A stretch of 64,000 nt of DNA from Campylorhamphus procurvoides (Eukaryota > Chordata > Aves > Passeriformes > Dendrocolaptidae): assembly GCA_013396655.1 (NCBI GenBank), contig WBMV01002681.1, forward strand, positions 372,001 to 436,000. Reading direction: 5' to 3'. Position numbers and translations under genes: made by a program. Below the pieces are notes generated by a model. The model made no database searches. It was not told the origin of the DNA and saw nothing but the letters and a program-made list of their open reading frames with translations. Below are positions 58,901 to 64,000 of the stretch, one piece after another; the first letter of the stretch is position 1, and every line of letters begins with the position of its first letter.

Positions 58901-61900
58901 CTGCTGTTATATAAATGGTCTGAATAATTTCAAATTATTGAGAAACTGCCTTTGTTCAACATTTTGAAGCTTTACATTCATATAGTTCAAATCAGGCTAG
59001 GAAAACAGAATTTGTTTAACCCAGGGAAACTGTCTTAGTAATATCTCACTATTTTTAATGATAATATAACCTTGTGACCAGGGTGTCTTAACATGTTTCC
59101 CTCTGTGTCTGACCTCCAAGGATGCAAGCCTGTTACAGCCCTTGAGACCAGAGCTTTTGTAGGTGCAGCTGTAGGGTTGTGTTTTTAGCTCAGGGGCACC
59201 AGGTCAGTTCCCAGTGTGACATGAGGTGGTGACTGCAATAGTGGTAAGAGCTGAGGCAGTTTCCTTGGGGTGTTCACTTTTGGTTACACAGATCTTCCTC
59301 CATCTTTGGAAGAGAGACAACAGCTCCTGTCTCTGACCCTCTTCCTTTTTGGTGACTTTCCGGGGCACCATGGAAGAAGTTTTCTAACAGTGTGATTTCA
59401 GGCTCTGTTGCTGATCTGTGAGTTGGAAGAAGCAAAATGGGACCTGGTATTCTTTGAAATGGGCAGCTGCGTTTTCTTCTGATTTCATTTTCTCTCCTTC
59501 ATTATTCCATAGGGATCTACCATAAGTAGATCTTCATTTCCACATGGAGAGTTCATCTCTCAGAATTTCCTTCTTGGACTTTTTTAATTGGAGGAAGTGA
59601 TAATCTGACCCAGTGGAAGGTGAAGGGGGAAATGATGTATTAAAAACACTTATTATCACTGCTGAGTAAAGTATGTATGAACTTTAGAAACAAGGATACA
59701 AGAGCTCTCTCTCAAAGTCAAAATGGTTGCCTAAGTGCACTTTGCACATAAAAAGAAAATTTTCAGCAGCAATGTTCAAAATCCAAGAAGATAAATCTAT
59801 GGAATATGTATAATAAGTTTTTCTATGCAGTCTGTTTTAGGATTTATTACTCCTTATGCAGAGGATTGGACTAGATGAAAAAAGTCTTACCTATCTACTT
59901 CTGTCACATTTATGGTTAAAACATGTAAATGAGGAAAAATTTTTCTTAAGTTCTCTTCAGTATTTTCAAAAAGTGAAAAAGAAACTTGGGGAAGAAAAAA
60001 GGGGGAGTTTAAACCTTTAAAATTCCCAAGTGAACTCTCAGAATTGTAACTGAATGCAAGCTCTGGCCTTTCCTATCTGTAACACTGTACATTTTTTAAA
60101 AATACGTACCTAAGCAACTCTTCTTTCTCTAGCGTTGCATAGTAATATGATGGATTACTTCAAAGTAATTACAGTAATAAGCTAACGTTATGTGCTGTAG
60201 AATTGTGATTCAAGCATGAAGGAAAGAATTTACAACAAATTACATATATAAAAAATGTGTTGCAGGGTTAGCTCAAGTTTTACACCTTGGCCTCAGCCTG
60301 TGGAAAAAAAAAAGAGGACTCAAGGGTGAAATACTGAAAGCTGATCGAAAATGGAGGAAATGTTCCAGGTCACGTATCTTTGGATGTACTGCAAAAGCAT
60401 TATGTGTTAATAAAAGCAAAGAATAAAGTAAGAAAACAGTACCTAATAATAACTGATATGCTGTGTTGCAAGAGGTGTTTTAAATTTCCTGGTCATTGAA
60501 AAGATAAGAAATGCCCATTTCTTTGTGTTTGAATAATATCACCTCTCTTCTGACCTGTTGTGAAGTGGATTGAGAATTTATACTGAACTTTACAGATTCC
60601 TCATGAGGTGAATTGCAAAAATCTGGTTGGACACATATAATCTTCTTTAAAAGTATTTATAGAACGCAGCTCTTATGAAAATTAAACATGTTCCAGGTGT
60701 GTATGGTCCACCTTCTGGGCATAGCCAATTTGTTTTGAAGTTGCAGATACACCTGTCCTTGCTAGTCGAGAGAAGTTCTTCATGGGTGAGCTGCTGAAAT
60801 GAAATTTCACAATTTGTTGTTGTGTCTTGTATTTGTCCAAGAAAAAAAATCCTAGTATGATTATATTAAGGTATGAATAAGTTGCAGGTAAGAGGTGCAC
60901 CTGGTTGTGGAAAAGATACTAGTTTTCTTCCTGAGCAACATCAACTTGCAATGCTTCAGGTCTCAGAATAAAGTGGTAGATGTGATGCTATTATGCTTGC
61001 AGGCTAGAATTGGGAGTTTGGGATTTTTAGATGACTTTGTTCCTCATTAAGAGAGAAATTCGCACCACAGAAGGTCAAGGTGTTTTCTTCTAGCCTTATT
61101 CAAAACACTTATGGGATGAGGTGCTAATGCCAGAAGTATAGAAGATGGGGGTGGCCACAAAGTTCAGCTATGGCAAGGATGATGGCTTGCAAACTGAAAC
61201 AACCATATTTGCTGAGGTTCCCTTGTGTTTCAGTGCAGCTGCCCAAAAGGACTGGGCATGGCCAGACTGTTTTCAGGGATCTTTTCCAGATGTGTGAAAC
61301 AAGACTTTAGGGGTGAAGGAGTATGTGTCTTTTTTTAGTTTTGAAGATTCAAGTATTTTTGTGGCTATGCTGCAAACTGTATGAAAAATAATCTAGCCAG
61401 ACAATAAAGGAAAAAAGAAGGGTTTTGGAAGAAATACCATTGTGAATTAGTACTGAGACAAGAATGAGCAGACATGGACAGAGATGGAGAATCTTAGAGC
61501 TGATTTCAATATAAAGAGATGTTCCAGAGACTAAAATGAAAGAGAGTTATTGGTCTGTCTTTCCGCTGAGATTTTGCAAGGCTGTGAAACCAATGTGCAA
61601 TTTGTTACCACCTCTATTCAAGTACTGTCTTGCAGTTATGCCATGTGCAGTGTCCTTTTGAAGCGCCTGAATTTGAATCCCTCAGCCTTCCTTCATCCAC
61701 AAATGCATCTTATAGATTTGCAAATTCTTGCACAACTTTGTACGAAGGTGTTGCTGATAATTCTTCCACTTCCCCTCCAAAAAGTGCCAGCAGCAAAACA
61801 TCTGAGAACTAAATTATTTTTTTGTCTGTGTGTGTAGAGGCTGGTGCTAATAATTATCTTATTTCTGACTCTTGGGCCCTAAACTGAGGTGCACTTAATT

Positions 61901-62108
61901 AATTGATATATAAAAAAAGAGTATGTGTGACTTTCCTACAATTAGTACCTTTTCCCTACTTTTTTTCCTGCTCCCTGCTTTTCAGAGGCTGATGCAGTTC
62001 ACCACTATTGCAATACATTTTCAGCAACACCACAAAGGAGAGTAGCAGGAAGAGTGTGAGGGAGCTGCTGCAAATCCTGCTGCAGACTAGTTTCTTCTAT
62101 GAAAATGC

Positions 62109-62113
<5 letters not shown>

Positions 62114-62140
<27 letters not shown>
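62114..62140. repeat. (TA)13 microsatellite
   Basis: An uninterrupted run of TA units in AGMO intron 2, about 970 bases before exon 3. It is likely polymorphic in length. Confidence 0.9.
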
Positions 62141-63107
62141 CAATCTGCAGCTGAAGTGCCATTTCACAGCTACCCAAGCAAGTTGTCACCTGAGCCACCC
62201 CACTGCCTACAGCATCTCAGCTCTCATTTGCTGTGTTTAATGCTTCCTGATCAGTCTTTCAAAAACTGACTCAGCAAGATCAGAGCAATTTGTTGGACAT
62301 GGGTCAGGAATTAGTGAAATGAGGTGGTGTGATACCAAGGGGAGGGTGTGACTGTGACAACCCACATTTGTCTTACCCTGAGCAGCTGTGAAGAGTTACC
62401 TTGGCCTGCCCATCCCTGCCTTTCTTTCTTCTCCTTCTGCTCTCAGCTGACCTGTGCTAGGTCAGCGGTAGCTACTTTGTCCCTGTACTCTAGGAGCTCA
62501 ACAGCAATAAAAGCTGCTGTCTGGTGGTTTTCTTATCTTTGCAAATTCATGATTTCTTCTGTCCTCTTCTGGCAACCCTGCTGTCACTCTCTTCTTTTCA
62601 AAGACACTGGGCTTTGGCTCCTCCTGCTGCATTTATCCTCTGTTAAAGCGAAGTGATATGCTGAGCAGATTGAATGTTTCCCTGCTCCCAAAAATCCTGT
62701 CCCCTTCCATGTCCTTTCTTATAATGGAAGTAGTCAAGGTATTTTAATGTTGTCCATTATTGTTTGAGCATAACTGGTGTTACACTTCAGTCACTTATGA
62801 GTTAGCAAGGATGGGTTTCTTTCAGATTTGGGAAAATAGGAATGCCAGAGTACCTGCAGAACACAGGAGTGCTTCAGCCCCTGAGCATGCCTAAAGGGTG
62901 ATGAATCAGTGAAAGCTGGTTTAGGCATTAAGCAAAGGTTCCACTGAAGTTAATAGTAGTATTACTTGACAAGGTTGCAGATTGTGGATGCTGGTTTTAT
63001 GTGTTATAAAAAGACTTCCAGCTGGTAGATAATAAATATATAGTTAGAAGGTGCTGAAATTAAAGTTGACAAAATTATTGATAAAACTTTTTGGATCTCT
63101 ATTTCAG

Positions 63108-63259
63108 TGTTTTGTTCAGAAGTGTTGACTTAATTAGTTACATCTATGTGTGGAATAACTACAGACTGTTTGAACTGCCCTGGGACTCGCCATGGACATG
63201 GTATTTGACACTTCTGGGAGTGGACTTTGTATACTACTGCTTTCATCGCATAAGCCATG
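63108..63259 (+). CDS. AGMO: AGMO exon 3 (first metal-binding His motif)
   Basis: A 152-nt exon: one base completes Asp98, then 50 codons and the first base of a split codon. It encodes VLFRSVDLISYIYVWNNYRL, FELPWDSPWTWY and LTLLGVDFVYYCFHRISH. The PWDSPWTWY and GVDF..YY.FHR..H elements identify AGMO within the fatty acid hydroxylase superfamily. H144 and H148 form the first HxxxH iron-ligand motif (H132 and H136 of human AGMO). The final G plus the next exon should restore the Glu after H148, if the next exon supplies AA or AG. The acceptor is ATTTCAG and the donor GTAAGA, phase 1. Gly and Trp of the human GYYWFHR stretch are Val and Cys here. The remaining His motifs and later membrane segments lie beyond the window. 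Confidence 0.96.
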
Positions 63260-64000
63260 GTAAGATTTCGCAAGCTTTTTGTGTTTTAAAATACAAAATA
63301 TATTAATTGTCTCTTAGTAAAATGAGGTATTTGCTTTTGTTTCTGTACCTACTTTGCTCTAAGCATATATAGCTGCTCTTCTTCCCAAGGATTAGCAAAG
63401 ACACACTTTTACTTGGAGCATGGAAAAGAGTTTATACATCATAGTCTTTATAGTAAACGTTATTTTGAAAAGAAGGAGTATAATTTTGAAAGCAGTACCA
63501 CAGAGAAAGTGAAGTATCAGGAAAAAAAATAGCAAGTACATAAAAATTAAAACAGATAACAGTCAAACAGACCACTTTTGGCAAACTGGCCAAAATAATG
63601 AAGCCTGTGTAAATCATGCCAGTTGTTTCTGTTCATATACATGGTGATGATGTAATAGTATTGATCCATACTATGTGTCTGTCTCATTGCGTATTTCTCT
63701 TCTGTACTGACAACATACTTTTGCTCTAGCCTTTTATACCCTATCTCAAAATACAATAACACTTCCTATCAGTCTTAATTGTGGGCCTAATGAATCTAAA
63801 GTCCGTAGCAATGAAATAAGAACCTTCTTACTCTTTGAGAAACTTTGGACTGGGATTCTTGAAGATGAGTGCCACTGCTCAAAGAAGCTGTGAGATCTAG
63901 TAACAATACTTTATGTATTGTGCTTTCAGAAAGGAAAAATGCTTTGATGCCAATAGGTCAGTGGAATATATGGAAGTAGGTGAGAAAAGAGCCAGATCTG
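63260..64000 (+). other. AGMO: AGMO intron 3 (5' part)
   Basis: Starts with GTAAGATTT after the CAT-G junction. It is AT-rich with no recognisable feature up to the window end. Exon 4, expected to continue with the residue after HRISHE, has not appeared by base 64000. Confidence 0.85.

Larger units (their letters stand above)
50274..63107 (+). other. AGMO: AGMO intron 2
   Basis: A 12,834-nt phase 2 intron from GTAAGT to ATTTCAG. It contains a 26/27-bp two-copy tandem duplication (55722-55774), a G/T-rich tract (about 55820-55918) and a (TA)n microsatellite (62114-62140). The remainder is AT-rich with only chance frames, the longest about 127 codons at 56559-56942. No exon-like conserved segment or identifiable transposon is seen. 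Confidence 0.9.

Noticed and set aside
1..64000. CRISPR arrays, tRNA or rRNA genes, bacterial operons, toxin or phage systems
   Set aside because: No regular spacer arrays, no cloverleaf or rRNA-like segments and no prokaryotic gene organisation were seen. The window is vertebrate nuclear DNA.

Overview
This window looks like avian nuclear DNA, possibly from a songbird. The evidence is AT-rich intron and intergenic sequence, split genes with canonical GT/AG splice sites, a CR1 LINE fragment with the ATTCTRTGATTC-type 3' end, a solo ERV LTR with perfect 5-bp target duplications, and one GC-rich promoter island. Turtles and crocodilians also carry CR1, so 'bird' is likely but not proven. I see no bacterial, phage, CRISPR or operon features.

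Two genes are supported, both on the + strand and both running off the window. (1) MEOX2 (mesenchyme homeobox 2, also called GAX/MOX2). The window opens inside its first intron and contains exon 2 (10157-10329), exon 3 with the stop codon (22705-22929) and about 1.1 kb of 3' UTR. Exon 1 lies upstream of base 1. (2) AGMO (alkylglycerol monooxygenase, TMEM195). Exon 1 (43354-43515) sits in a CpG island, followed by exon 2 (50143-50273) and exon 3 (63108-63259). The remaining exons lie beyond base 64000. The same-strand MEOX2-then-AGMO order matches the order I know for mammals, which supports both calls.

Layout: 1-10156 MEOX2 intron 1; 10157-10329 exon 2; 10330-22704 intron 2, with an antisense CR1 fragment at 15891-16217; 22705-about 24010 last exon and 3' UTR; about 24010-43040 intergenic, with an antisense solo LTR at 26395-27004 and a GC-richer stretch near 36200-36640; about 43040-43560 AGMO CpG island and exon 1; 43516-50142 AGMO intron 1; 50274-63107 intron 2; 63260-64000 start of intron 3.

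The two genes are neighbours and are not known to share a pathway. MEOX2 is a nuclear homeodomain transcription factor of mesoderm, muscle and endothelium. AGMO is an ER-membrane, tetrahydrobiopterin- and iron-dependent enzyme that cleaves ether lipids. I found no convincing new biological system. The most interesting local signals are a 15-bp tandem repeat that duplicates the AGMO start codon together with its Kozak context, a long overlapping upstream reading frame in the same exon, a miR-130-type seed match in the MEOX2 3' UTR, the solo LTR, and a tandem repeat bracketed by a perfect 12-bp inverted repeat.
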